DNA of 18,227 bases from a bacterium (lineage in GTDB: Bacteria > Eremiobacterota > Eremiobacteria > Baltobacterales > Baltobacteraceae), in contig JAJYHP010000140.1 of the NCBI GenBank assembly GCA_021784715.1, forward strand, positions 1 through 18,227, read 5' to 3'. Below, piece after piece: positions 7,095 through 13,340 of this stretch (position 1 is its first letter; each line of letters starts with the position of its first letter). Both the position numbers and the translations under genes were made by a program. The notes below the pieces were generated by a model. The model was given only the letters and a program-made list of their open reading frames with translations, was not told where the DNA came from and did not search any database.

Positions 7095-7976
7095 TCAGGG
7101 CTCCTGCGCTCCATAAAGTTTCGCTATGGCCGTGTAATCGCGCTTACCGTCGGTCTCGGATTGCAGCGTATAGAGCTGATGTGCGAGAGCGGCCTGCGGC
7201 ATGGGGTGCCCCATCGAACGCGCCGCATCGAGCGCCGCCGCAAGATCTTTGCGCAGTAAATCCATCGCGAAACCTCCGTCGAATCCGGCTCCAAGCCACG
7301 TCTTGGGAATCCATTGTTCGAGTACGTAATTCGAAGCAGTCGCACTTTTGAGCACCTCGCGCACCGCATCGAGATCGGCCCCGGCTTTCCGCGCGAACAT
7401 CAGCGCTTCGGCGTTGGCGATCATAATGCTGCCGATCGCGATCTGGTTCACGAGTTTTACCGTCTCGCCCATCCCGACGGGGCCGAGATGGTGAGGCGTT
7501 CCCATCGCTTCGAGAACCGCGCGTACGCGCGCGAAATGCTCCTCGCTCGCCCCTACCATAATCGTTAACGTGCCGCTCTGCGCGCGCATCGGCCCACCGC
7601 TGACCGGTGCGTCGACGAAGCCGATGCCGCGCAGCGCGAGCCGCTCGGCGAAGCGGCGCGATGCGACCGGTGAGATCGTCGACATATCGACGACGATACT
7701 TCCTTCGCGCAACCCGTTGACGATGCCGTGCTCGGAGAACAGCGCATCCTCGACCTGCGGCGCGTCGGGCACGCACAGCACGACGATCTCGCTCTCGGCT
7801 GCGACTGCACCCGGGTGCGCCACCGCACGCGCGCCGGCCGCCGCGAGCCGCTCGAGCGGAGCGCGGTTCCGATGCGCCGAGGCAACGACGGGAAAGCCGC
7901 TGCGCAGCAAGGCATGGGCCATCGGCTCGCCCATAGCGCCGAGCCCGATGAAACCTACAGTTGTGGGGGATGACAT
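7095..7976 (-). CDS. NAD(P)-dependent beta-hydroxyacid dehydrogenase (HIBADH/GarR family)
   Basis: This 293-residue protein has the full layout of the beta-hydroxyacid dehydrogenase family: N-terminal Rossmann motif GFIGLGAMGEPMA (8-20), the substrate loop DAPVSGGPMRAQSGTLTIMV (122-141, S126 and the GG pair), and the catalytic-lysine motif GMGETVKLVNQI (168-179, K174, N178). After the second strand of the Rossmann fold the residues are HRNR rather than an acidic residue, which in this family often goes with NADPH. The substrate cannot be read from sequence: 3-hydroxyisobutyrate, tartronate semialdehyde and succinic semialdehyde reductases all fit. It is the first gene of an apparent operon with phoB and phoR (2-bp gap), an odd partner for a phosphate sensor. 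No strong ribosome site precedes the ATG at 7976. Confidence 0.88.
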   Translation of the reverse strand: MSSPTTVGFIGLGAMGEPMAHALLRSGFPVVASAHRNRAPLERLAAAGARAVAHPGAVAAESEIVVLCVPDAPQVEDALFSEHGIVNGLREGSIVVDMSTISPVASRRFAERLALRGIGFVDAPVSGGPMRAQSGTLTIMVGASEEHFARVRAVLEAMGTPHHLGPVGMGETVKLVNQIAIGSIMIANAEALMFARKAGADLDAVREVLKSATASNYVLEQWIPKTWLGAGFDGGFAMDLLRKDLAAALDAARSMGHPMPQAALAHQLYTLQSETDGKRDYTAIAKLYGAQEP

Positions 7977-8016
7977 CGCATCGTGCGATTATCGCTTCCG
8001 ACGCGCCCTTCCTCGT

Positions 8017-8060
8017 CCCGCCCCCAGGCATAGGGGCGGGCCTTCGGCCGGACGAAGCCC
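8017..8060. repeat. Two GC-rich hairpins in the divergent leader region
   Basis: CCCGCCCC (8017-8024) pairs perfectly with GGGGCGGG (8033-8040) around an 8-nt loop. The next stretch holds CTTCG (8042-8046) and CGAAG (8053-8057) around GCCGGA, with flanking GGG and CCC pairs. The two hairpins lie between the divergent HIBADH (starts 7976) and aldolase (starts 8104 or 8068) genes. They could be leader RNA structures, a paired terminator, or protein-binding sites. Neither strand has a proper T-tract after them. Confidence 0.5.
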
Positions 8061-8103
8061 CGGCCCCATGCCTACACCGACTCGTCGTCCTACTTTCGAC
8101 GAC

Positions 8104-8976
8104 ATGAACCTCTCCACGGGCAAACGCGCCCGTCTCCACCGGCTGATGTACGAGCATGGCCCCGCGAACGGCACGCTGATGATCCTGCCGATCGACCAGG
8201 GCCTCGAGCACGGCCCGATCGACTTCTTCGACAACCCGGATTCGCTCGACACCGATTGGATCTACCGCCTCGCCGTCGAAGGGCGATTCTCGGGCATCGC
8301 GCTGCACGTCGGCCTGGCGGAAAAGTACCACCGCCACTACGCCGGACGCGTCCCGCTGGTGCTGAAAGTGAATGGGAAGACCAACCTACCCCCCGACGAC
8401 GAAGCGTTCTCGTCGCTCACCTCCGGCGTCGAAGACGCGGTGCGCCTCGGCGCGGAGGCCGTCGGCTATACGCTCTACGTCGGCAGTCCCTCGCAAGATG
8501 TCGATATCGCGCAATGTAACGAAGTTCGCCGCGAGTGCGAGCGTTACGGCATGCCGCTGATCGTCTGGTCCTATCCGCGTGGAAGTGCGGTGAAAGCAAA
8601 AGGCGGCGTCGATTCGCTCTATGCAATCGATTACGCGGCCCGGGTCGCCTGTGAGGTCGGGGCGGATATCGTCAAACTCAACGAACCGAAATGGGAGCCC
8701 GAAGCAGCCGCAAAGTCGCCGAAACCCTATAATACGCTTGCGTTCGACGATCTCGAAGGCCTGCGCCGCGTCGTTCGCTCGGCGGGGCGCACCTTGGTTT
8801 TGGTCTCGGGCGGCAGCAAAATGGGCGACGAAGCGACGATTCACAAGGCCCAAATCGCGATGGAAGCGGGCTGCGTCGGGTTGATCTTCGGTCGCAATAT
8901 GTGGCAGCGACCATGGGAGAGCGCGCTCTCGATGGCCGGGCGCATGCACGAACTCATGAAGGGCTACGGCCAATAA
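8104..8976 (+). CDS. Class I fructose-bisphosphate aldolase, archaeal/DhnA type
   Basis: This Schiff-base aldolase should interconvert fructose 1,6-bisphosphate with glyceraldehyde 3-phosphate and dihydroxyacetone phosphate in glycolysis and gluconeogenesis. With the start at 8104 it has 290 residues, close to archaeal FbaA and shorter than E. coli FbaB (350). Landmarks are LPIDQGLEHGP (28-38, D31), LKVNGKTNL (87-95), GYTLYVGS (121-128), VWSYPRG (154-160, W155 and Y157 as in the Thermoproteus enzyme), GADIVKLNEP (186-195, with K191 the expected Schiff-base lysine) and the phosphate-binding VSGGSKMG (234-241) and LIFGRN (260-265). An in-frame ATG at 8068 would add MPTPTRRPTFDD; neither start has a ribosome site, and 8104 aligns better with the family. 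Related ADH synthase (aromatic pathway) and LsrF are alternatives but fit less well. The gene is divergent from HIBADH. Confidence 0.87.
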   Translation: MNLSTGKRARLHRLMYEHGPANGTLMILPIDQGLEHGPIDFFDNPDSLDTDWIYRLAVEGRFSGIALHVGLAEKYHRHYAGRVPLVLKVNGKTNLPPDDEAFSSLTSGVEDAVRLGAEAVGYTLYVGSPSQDVDIAQCNEVRRECERYGMPLIVWSYPRGSAVKAKGGVDSLYAIDYAARVACEVGADIVKLNEPKWEPEAAAKSPKPYNTLAFDDLEGLRRVVRSAGRTLVLVSGGSKMGDEATIHKAQIAMEAGCVGLIFGRNMWQRPWESALSMAGRMHELMKGYGQ

Positions 8977-8980
8977 CGCT

Positions 8981-9009
8981 TGCTCGCTAGCGAAACTAGC
9001 CGCCGAGCA
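8981..9009. repeat. Hairpin between the aldolase and NifU-like genes
   Basis: TGCTCG and CGAGCA (8981-8986, 9004-9009) enclose CTAG and CTAG around CGAAA (8987-8999), giving an interrupted stem-loop just after the aldolase stop. There is no T-tract, so it is more likely an mRNA-stabilising or processing structure than an intrinsic terminator. Confidence 0.4.
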
Positions 9010-9029
9010 CGAATGGTTAAGGACGTATT

Positions 9030-9269
9030 ATGCATGAAACGACAACCGAGCTGGCCGAACGCGTCAACGCGGCCCTCGATAAGGTGCGACCGGGAATCGC
9101 CGCCGATGGCGGCGAGGTCTGGCTCGTACGGATCGACGGCTCGGTTGCCTTCGTGCAGATGCTCGGGGCGTGCGGCGGCTGCCCGGCCTCGCACCTAACG
9201 CTTAAAGGAGCGATCGAAGCGATCGTTACCGCCGAAGTCCCGGAGATCACCGAAGTCGTGCAGGTCTAA
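9030..9269 (+). CDS. NifU C-terminal-domain Fe-S scaffold/carrier protein
   Basis: The 79-residue protein is a free-standing NifU C-terminal (Nfu) domain that carries and delivers Fe-S clusters to target proteins in the cytosol. It has the diagnostic RPGIAADGGEVWLV region (20-33) and the cluster-binding GACGGCPASHLTLKGAIE (46-63), with C48 and C51; two subunits normally share one [4Fe-4S] cluster. It lacks the A-type domain found in longer NfuA and the IscU-like domain of full NifU, and the length matches stand-alone Nfu proteins. AAGGA stands about 6-7 nt upstream of the ATG. It lies 53 bp after the aldolase gene and may share its transcript, though a hairpin lies between them. A possible client, the 7Fe ferredoxin, is encoded at 16596-16841. 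Confidence 0.92.
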   Translation: MHETTTELAERVNAALDKVRPGIAADGGEVWLVRIDGSVAFVQMLGACGGCPASHLTLKGAIEAIVTAEVPEITEVVQV

Positions 9270-9335
9270 CCGCACGACTTTTCATTACCGCTACGTCCTA
9301 CCCGCTCACGACTACAAAAAAACGAAGGAGAACGA

Positions 9336-11231
9336 ATGATCCGTCGAACGATGACGGCGCTTGCAGCAGCAGCGTTAATAACGCTTGCTCCGCATATCGG
9401 CGCCGCAGCGACTCCGCAGCTGGTTCCCTCGCTCGCGACTGCGAGCAATCCGGAAACGCTGTTGCTCGATGCCCGCGAAGCACCGCGCGGCATTATGATC
9501 GCCCACCTCCATATCCCCGCGCGTGCGGGCACGTTCACAATCGTCTATCCGAAGTGGATTCCCGGCGAGCACGGGCCCACGGGACCGATCGGCGATCTCG
9601 ATATGCTCTCGGTTCGCGTCAACGGCAAGAAGGTTCCGTGGCGTCGCGACCTGGTCAATATGTATGCATTTCACATTGCCGTCCCCGCCGGAGCTAATGC
9701 CGTCGACGTGACGTTCCGCGAGATCCTGAACTCGCCCGGCGACATGATGGGCACGAGCAAGCTCGCCATCGTCAATTGGAACCGCGATATTCTCTATCAG
9801 AACAACACCAACAATCGCGACGTCATCGTAAAATCATCGATTATTCTCCCGCAAGGTTGGCATTACGGCAGCTCGATGCCGGTGGCATCGCGCTCGGGCC
9901 AGCAGATTAACTTTAAACCGGTAACGTTGGCCTTCATCGTCGACACGCCGCTGGACATGGGACAATACGTTCGGAAGATCGTCCTTTGGCAGCACGGAAC
10001 GGCAAAACAAGTGCTCGACGCCTTCGCCGACCATCCCGAAGACCTCGATTTCTCGAATAAACTGATCAAAGAATACAAGCGGATGACGCCGCAAGCGCTC
10101 GCGCTCTACGGCGCGCGCCACTGGTACGTTTATCATTCGCTCCTAACCCTCAGCAACAAAATCGGCTTCCAGGGGATCGAGCACCATCAATCGAGCGACG
10201 ACCGCGCTCCCGAAGACTTCATGACCAATCCCATGGAGCAATTTGCCGCCGGCGACTTGCTCACGCATGAGTTTTCGCACTCCTGGAACGGCAAATATCG
10301 CCGCCCCTTCGATCTCTACCAGCCGAACTTCCAGATCCCGGAGCGCACCGAATTACTCTGGGTCTACGAGGGCATGAACCAGTACCTCGGCGATCTGCTC
10401 TCGTTCCGCATGGGGATTCGCAAACCGTCGGAGTACCCGGAGTATCTCGCGAGCCTCTATGCGAGCATGGCGAACGAGCCCGGACGCGATTATCGCCCGA
10501 TCATCGATCTCACCACCTCCGCTCCCTATCTCTATCAATCGTACGGCGACTACACATCGCTACGTCGCACGGCGGGAGATTTTTACACCGAGGGTGAGTT
10601 ACTCTGGCTCGATGTCGATTCGATTATTCGCGAAAAATCGCACGGCACGAAATCGCTCGACACCTTCCTTCATCTGTACGCCGGGCCTCCGAATACCGGC
10701 CCGATCACGAAGCTCTACAACCGCGAGCAAATCGAAGCGCTGCTCAATAAGGTCGTGCCCTACAACTGGCACGCATTCTTCCAGAAATACGTCTACTCCG
10801 TCGCGGTGCAACCCCCCGATGCTCTCGCGCGAACCGGTTTCAAGTTGGTCTACACTGCGACACCGAATAAGTTCATCCAAGCGAACGAAACGCTGCGCCA
10901 TTATGTCGATGCATGGTATTCGCTGGGCCTACGCCTGGCGATGAACGGCGGCGTCGGTGACGTTCGTCGCGGATCGCCGGCATGGACGGCGATGCTCTCG
11001 CCGCACGAAAAGATCGTCGCGATCGACGGCCGTGCCTTCTCGGGCAAGGTTCTCACGCGCGCGCTCGTTCGTGCCGAGAAGAACAAGCAGCCGATCTCGC
11101 TGCTCGTCGAATCGGACGGCTACTTCAATTCGGTGAACGTCAACTACAACGGCGGCCCGCGTTATCCGCACCTCGTGCGTATCAAGGGCGTCCCGAACAT
11201 GCTCGCCAAAATTATGGCGCGTAAAAAGTAG
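9336..11231 (+). CDS. Secreted M61-family metallopeptidase with C-terminal PDZ-like domain
   Basis: This 631-residue protein starts with a signal peptide (MIRRTMTALAAAALITLAPH, cut near GAAA) and should act outside the cytoplasm. The N-terminal region (about 30-200) looks like the beta-sandwich of M61 glycyl aminopeptidases, including FTIVYPKWIPGEHGPTGPIG-type sequence. The zinc site is THEFSHSWNGK (H311, E312, H315), followed by the third ligand E345 in WVYEGMNQYLGD, a typical M61 arrangement. The C-terminal part (about 515-620) has a PDZ-like pattern with LGLRLAMNGG, GSPAWTAMLSPHEKIVAIDG and KNKQPISLLVES. The natural substrate is not known; family members cleave N-terminal Gly or Ala or act as endoproteases. 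A strong GGAG lies 5 nt before the ATG. The next gene begins at the base right after the stop codon. Confidence 0.92.
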   Translation: MIRRTMTALAAAALITLAPHIGAAATPQLVPSLATASNPETLLLDAREAPRGIMIAHLHIPARAGTFTIVYPKWIPGEHGPTGPIGDLDMLSVRVNGKKVPWRRDLVNMYAFHIAVPAGANAVDVTFREILNSPGDMMGTSKLAIVNWNRDILYQNNTNNRDVIVKSSIILPQGWHYGSSMPVASRSGQQINFKPVTLAFIVDTPLDMGQYVRKIVLWQHGTAKQVLDAFADHPEDLDFSNKLIKEYKRMTPQALALYGARHWYVYHSLLTLSNKIGFQGIEHHQSSDDRAPEDFMTNPMEQFAAGDLLTHEFSHSWNGKYRRPFDLYQPNFQIPERTELLWVYEGMNQYLGDLLSFRMGIRKPSEYPEYLASLYASMANEPGRDYRPIIDLTTSAPYLYQSYGDYTSLRRTAGDFYTEGELLWLDVDSIIREKSHGTKSLDTFLHLYAGPPNTGPITKLYNREQIEALLNKVVPYNWHAFFQKYVYSVAVQPPDALARTGFKLVYTATPNKFIQANETLRHYVDAWYSLGLRLAMNGGVGDVRRGSPAWTAMLSPHEKIVAIDGRAFSGKVLTRALVRAEKNKQPISLLVESDGYFNSVNVNYNGGPRYPHLVRIKGVPNMLAKIMARKK

Positions 11232-11807
11232 ATGACGCGACGGAGGGTTTTACGGGCCTTCGGGCTCGCGCTGCTCCTCCTGCTTGCGTGGCTGGGCTCC
11301 GGTTATATCGGGGCCCAGCGCGCGTGCGCGCACGACCCGCGCTTCGCGTGCTCGCCGCGCGATTCAGCACACGCGATTCACATCGCCGACCCGACGAAAT
11401 CTTGGGCCTTCTACGGACGACTTGCGCCGGGGCAGCACGACCGCTATGTTTTTCGTCTTCAAAAAGCGGCGTCAATTCCGTGGAACCTTCTTGTAGAACG
11501 ACGCGACGCCGGAGATCCGGCACGCCCGGTGGCCACCCTGACCGCCGCCTCCGGAGCGCCGATCGCGCGAGCAACGCTCGCGCACGCTCAGAGATTCTAC
11601 GAACCCTTCTCAGGGATTCATTATCTCTCGTCTCCACCGGTGAATCTTCATCTCGCACCCGGCAGTTATCGCATCGAAATCGCGATGAAGGGCCCCGGAT
11701 CGGCGCAACGCTACGTACTGGCGATCGGCGCGCAAGAGCGCTTTGGGCTTTGGGAGATTCCCTACGTTCTCGGGGCTATTTCCCGTATCAAGACGCGCGG
11801 CTGGTAG
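11232..11807 (+). CDS. Membrane-anchored or exported protein of unknown function
   Basis: The 191-residue product has a strongly basic start (MTRRRVLRAF) and one hydrophobic segment (about 10-27), so it is either membrane-anchored or secreted. The rest is a probable beta-rich extracytoplasmic domain with WAFYGRLAPGQHDRYVFRLQ and LHLAPGSYRIEI, a pattern reminiscent of small beta-sandwich binding domains, though I recognise no family. Two cysteines, C32 and C40, could form a disulfide. The tail ERFGLWEIPYVLGAISR is moderately hydrophobic. The ATG follows the M61 stop codon with no gap (TAGATG), so the two genes are almost certainly translated from one message and may work together in the envelope. 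Its last 20 bp overlap the convergent gene at 11788-12054. Confidence 0.75.
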   Translation: MTRRRVLRAFGLALLLLLAWLGSGYIGAQRACAHDPRFACSPRDSAHAIHIADPTKSWAFYGRLAPGQHDRYVFRLQKAASIPWNLLVERRDAGDPARPVATLTAASGAPIARATLAHAQRFYEPFSGIHYLSSPPVNLHLAPGSYRIEIAMKGPGSAQRYVLAIGAQERFGLWEIPYVLGAISRIKTRGW

Positions 11808-12054
11808 TATCTTCGGCGCAACGGTCGCAGTACCAAGCGACGGCGCCTTCGAATTTCGCCGGCACCATATGTTCGCGCACGTTGCGCTTGCCGCATTTCG
11901 CGCAGGCAAAGCTCTGGCCCAAGGGCGGAACGATCGAACCTTCACCCCGCTTGGCCGTGTAGGCGACCAGATAGATAATCAACCCGAGGGTTAACGGCGC
12001 GAGCGCCATAAAGAGCCCTAAATGCGCGCCTGAGAGCGTAGCTGCTGTCGTCAT
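11788..12054 (-). CDS. Small membrane protein with C-terminal zinc ribbon
   Basis: From the ATG at 12054 the product has 88 residues: one transmembrane helix (about 12-33, LGLFMALAPLTLGLIIYLVA) followed by a cytosolic domain with CAKC (51-54) and CDRC (76-79), a four-cysteine zinc-ribbon spacing. The frame is open as far as 12150 but the added residues are not convincing and would overlap the inverted-repeat element, so the shorter start is preferred, although no strong ribosome site supports it. The gene converges on and overlaps the end of the preceding plus-strand gene by 20 bp. Function is unknown; such ribbon-plus-helix proteins are often adaptors or domains severed from larger proteins. 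Confidence 0.7.
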   Translation of the reverse strand: MTTAATLSGAHLGLFMALAPLTLGLIIYLVAYTAKRGEGSIVPPLGQSFACAKCGKRNVREHMVPAKFEGAVAWYCDRCAEDTTSRAS

Positions 12055-12121
12055 AACGATCGCACACTTTCGCACGTTTGCGGGAAAATTCCGCCCTCCA
12101 GCGGCTTGGGCGTGGTGACCC

Positions 12122-12228
12122 CTAGTGTCCTGAGCAGCAAGTGTCACCACATGCCCGCCGGGTCTTTTCCGCCGGGTGCAGCGTTGCTCGTCGGATCATG
12201 TTGCGCGACTTGCGGCTCAGGGCACTAG
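12122..12228. repeat. 107-bp inverted-repeat element (MITE- or REP-like)
   Basis: Two 32-nt arms in inverted orientation (12122-12153 and 12197-12228) match at 26 of 32 positions. Both arms start CTAGTG, then C or T, then CCTGAGC, and share GCAAGT and a terminal ACATG. The 43-nt centre contains the 9-mer CCGCCGGGT twice (12155-12163 and 12169-12177). The left arm carries a further perfect 8-bp inverted repeat, GTGGTGAC/GTCACCAC (12112-12119 and 12143-12150). No open frame of interest lies inside. The outer edge supplies the TAG stop of the AttH-like gene. A non-autonomous transposon relic, a REP-type palindrome or a bidirectional terminator are the possible readings. Confidence 0.55.
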
Positions 12229-13340
12229 AGCGATATCGCTCCTGCGTAGCCGGTCAGTTCGACGTAGCCTTGCCCGAGTCGACGACCGGTGCGTGCATCG
12301 AAGACCCGCACCGCTCCCTCCCAATAGGTCGCCTGCGCACCGACCAGCTCTTGGTTTTTGAGAACCGGCACCAATCGCAGCGGCGCGGCTACTCCCGCAA
12401 CGCGAACGATCCACCCCGACGGATAGCGGGCGTGCGTTTGCGGGCTGCGCCAATCTCCCGTTGCCGAGATTTGAAAATCATGAAGCGTCAGATACGACGG
12501 CTTGCCGTCGCGCGCCACGAGCGTTCCCGATGACTGCGGCGTCGTCGCTCCGTCTTTCTCGCGTAATCGGTATAGCATGATCTCACGACCGTCGCCGAGT
12601 TGAATCGAAAACCAATCCCACCCGACCTGACCGGCTGAAAGTTCGTCGGAGCCGTACTCGTGATCCATCCACGCGATGCCGCCGACGCGCTCCGTACGGC
12701 CGTCAATGCGGAGCGTGCCGGAGGCCCGCAGGCGCGTGAACGAATAATAGTGCGAAGCACAGCTCGCGCAGGCGCCTTTACGCGAGATTCCGCCTCGGCC
12801 CTCGACGACCGGCCCTTTCTCGGGTACGACGCGGAGATCGATCGCGTTGCCGCGACCCGCCGCTTGCAAGTGCATCGTGGGCTCGATCGCCGAGGTGCCG
12901 CGGAGCGACCAACCGTTCACGCGCACGAAAAGGCGTCGCTGCGACGCATAGCCCATCCCCAGTGCGTCGCGCGCCGAAGTCTCGGTATAGAAAAAGCGCT
13001 TCCCGTCGATATCGGTAATTGCGAAATGCGCCGAATAGAGCTGGGCACCATGCCAAGCACTTCGCCCTGGTTGGACGCGATAAGGATGGGGGCGCAAGCC
13101 GACGCGAAAGAACGTTAATTCAAACCCATATCGCCGTCCATTACTTGCACGCAGATGTCCCGTGAAATACCACCACTCCGTACGATAGTTATCGTGTGCG
13201 AAGTGATCGCGCGGAAAGACAAACCGATAGGGGGCTCGGGCGATCTGCCACGTTTGCGTTCCCGATGCCGGCACCGCCTGGAAAGCGAGAAGCGCCAGAA
13301 CGACGGCAAGCGAGCGAACGAGCGATGGGAATCTATTCAA
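12225..13340 (-). CDS. AttH/CrtC-like lipocalin-fold exported protein
   Basis: The 371-residue product has a signal peptide (MNRFPSLVRSLAVVLALLAF, cut near PASG) and the hallmarks of the AttH/hydroxyneurosporene synthase (CrtC) family: HDNYRTEWWYFTGHL (49-63), LYSAHFAITD (101-110), GGIAWMDHEYGSDE (220-233) and GWDWFSIQLGDGREIMLYRL (240-259). Family members are predicted lipocalin-like carriers of hydrophobic molecules; the CrtC branch hydrates carotenoids, but no carotenoid genes are nearby. The start is TTG at 13340, supported by GGAGG 9 nt upstream (13350-13354) and by the signal peptide beginning exactly there. It overlaps the permease gene by 8 bp, so it is the third gene of the ATPase-permease-AttH operon. 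The protein ends naturally (YVELTGYAGAISL), with its TAG inside the inverted-repeat element. A CASC motif (191-194) is unusual. Confidence 0.87.
   Translation of the reverse strand: MNRFPSLVRSLAVVLALLAFQAVPASGTQTWQIARAPYRFVFPRDHFAHDNYRTEWWYFTGHLRASNGRRYGFELTFFRVGLRPHPYRVQPGRSAWHGAQLYSAHFAITDIDGKRFFYTETSARDALGMGYASQRRLFVRVNGWSLRGTSAIEPTMHLQAAGRGNAIDLRVVPEKGPVVEGRGGISRKGACASCASHYYSFTRLRASGTLRIDGRTERVGGIAWMDHEYGSDELSAGQVGWDWFSIQLGDGREIMLYRLREKDGATTPQSSGTLVARDGKPSYLTLHDFQISATGDWRSPQTHARYPSGWIVRVAGVAAPLRLVPVLKNQELVGAQATYWEGAVRVFDARTGRRLGQGYVELTGYAGAISL

Noticed and set aside
7144..8337. A 397-codon minus-strand frame spanning the HIBADH gene and the start of the aldolase
   Set aside because: It crosses two well-supported genes and the divergent region in a different frame and is extremely Arg-rich.
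12055..12150. A longer N-terminus for the zinc-ribbon membrane protein, starting at 12150
   Set aside because: The extra 32 residues are polar and motif-free and would overlap the inverted-repeat arm; the membrane helix follows naturally from the ATG at 12054.
12122..12228. A CRISPR array or tRNA-like attachment site at the inverted repeat
   Set aside because: Only two copies, in inverted rather than direct orientation, with no spacer series, no tRNA fold and no integrase nearby.
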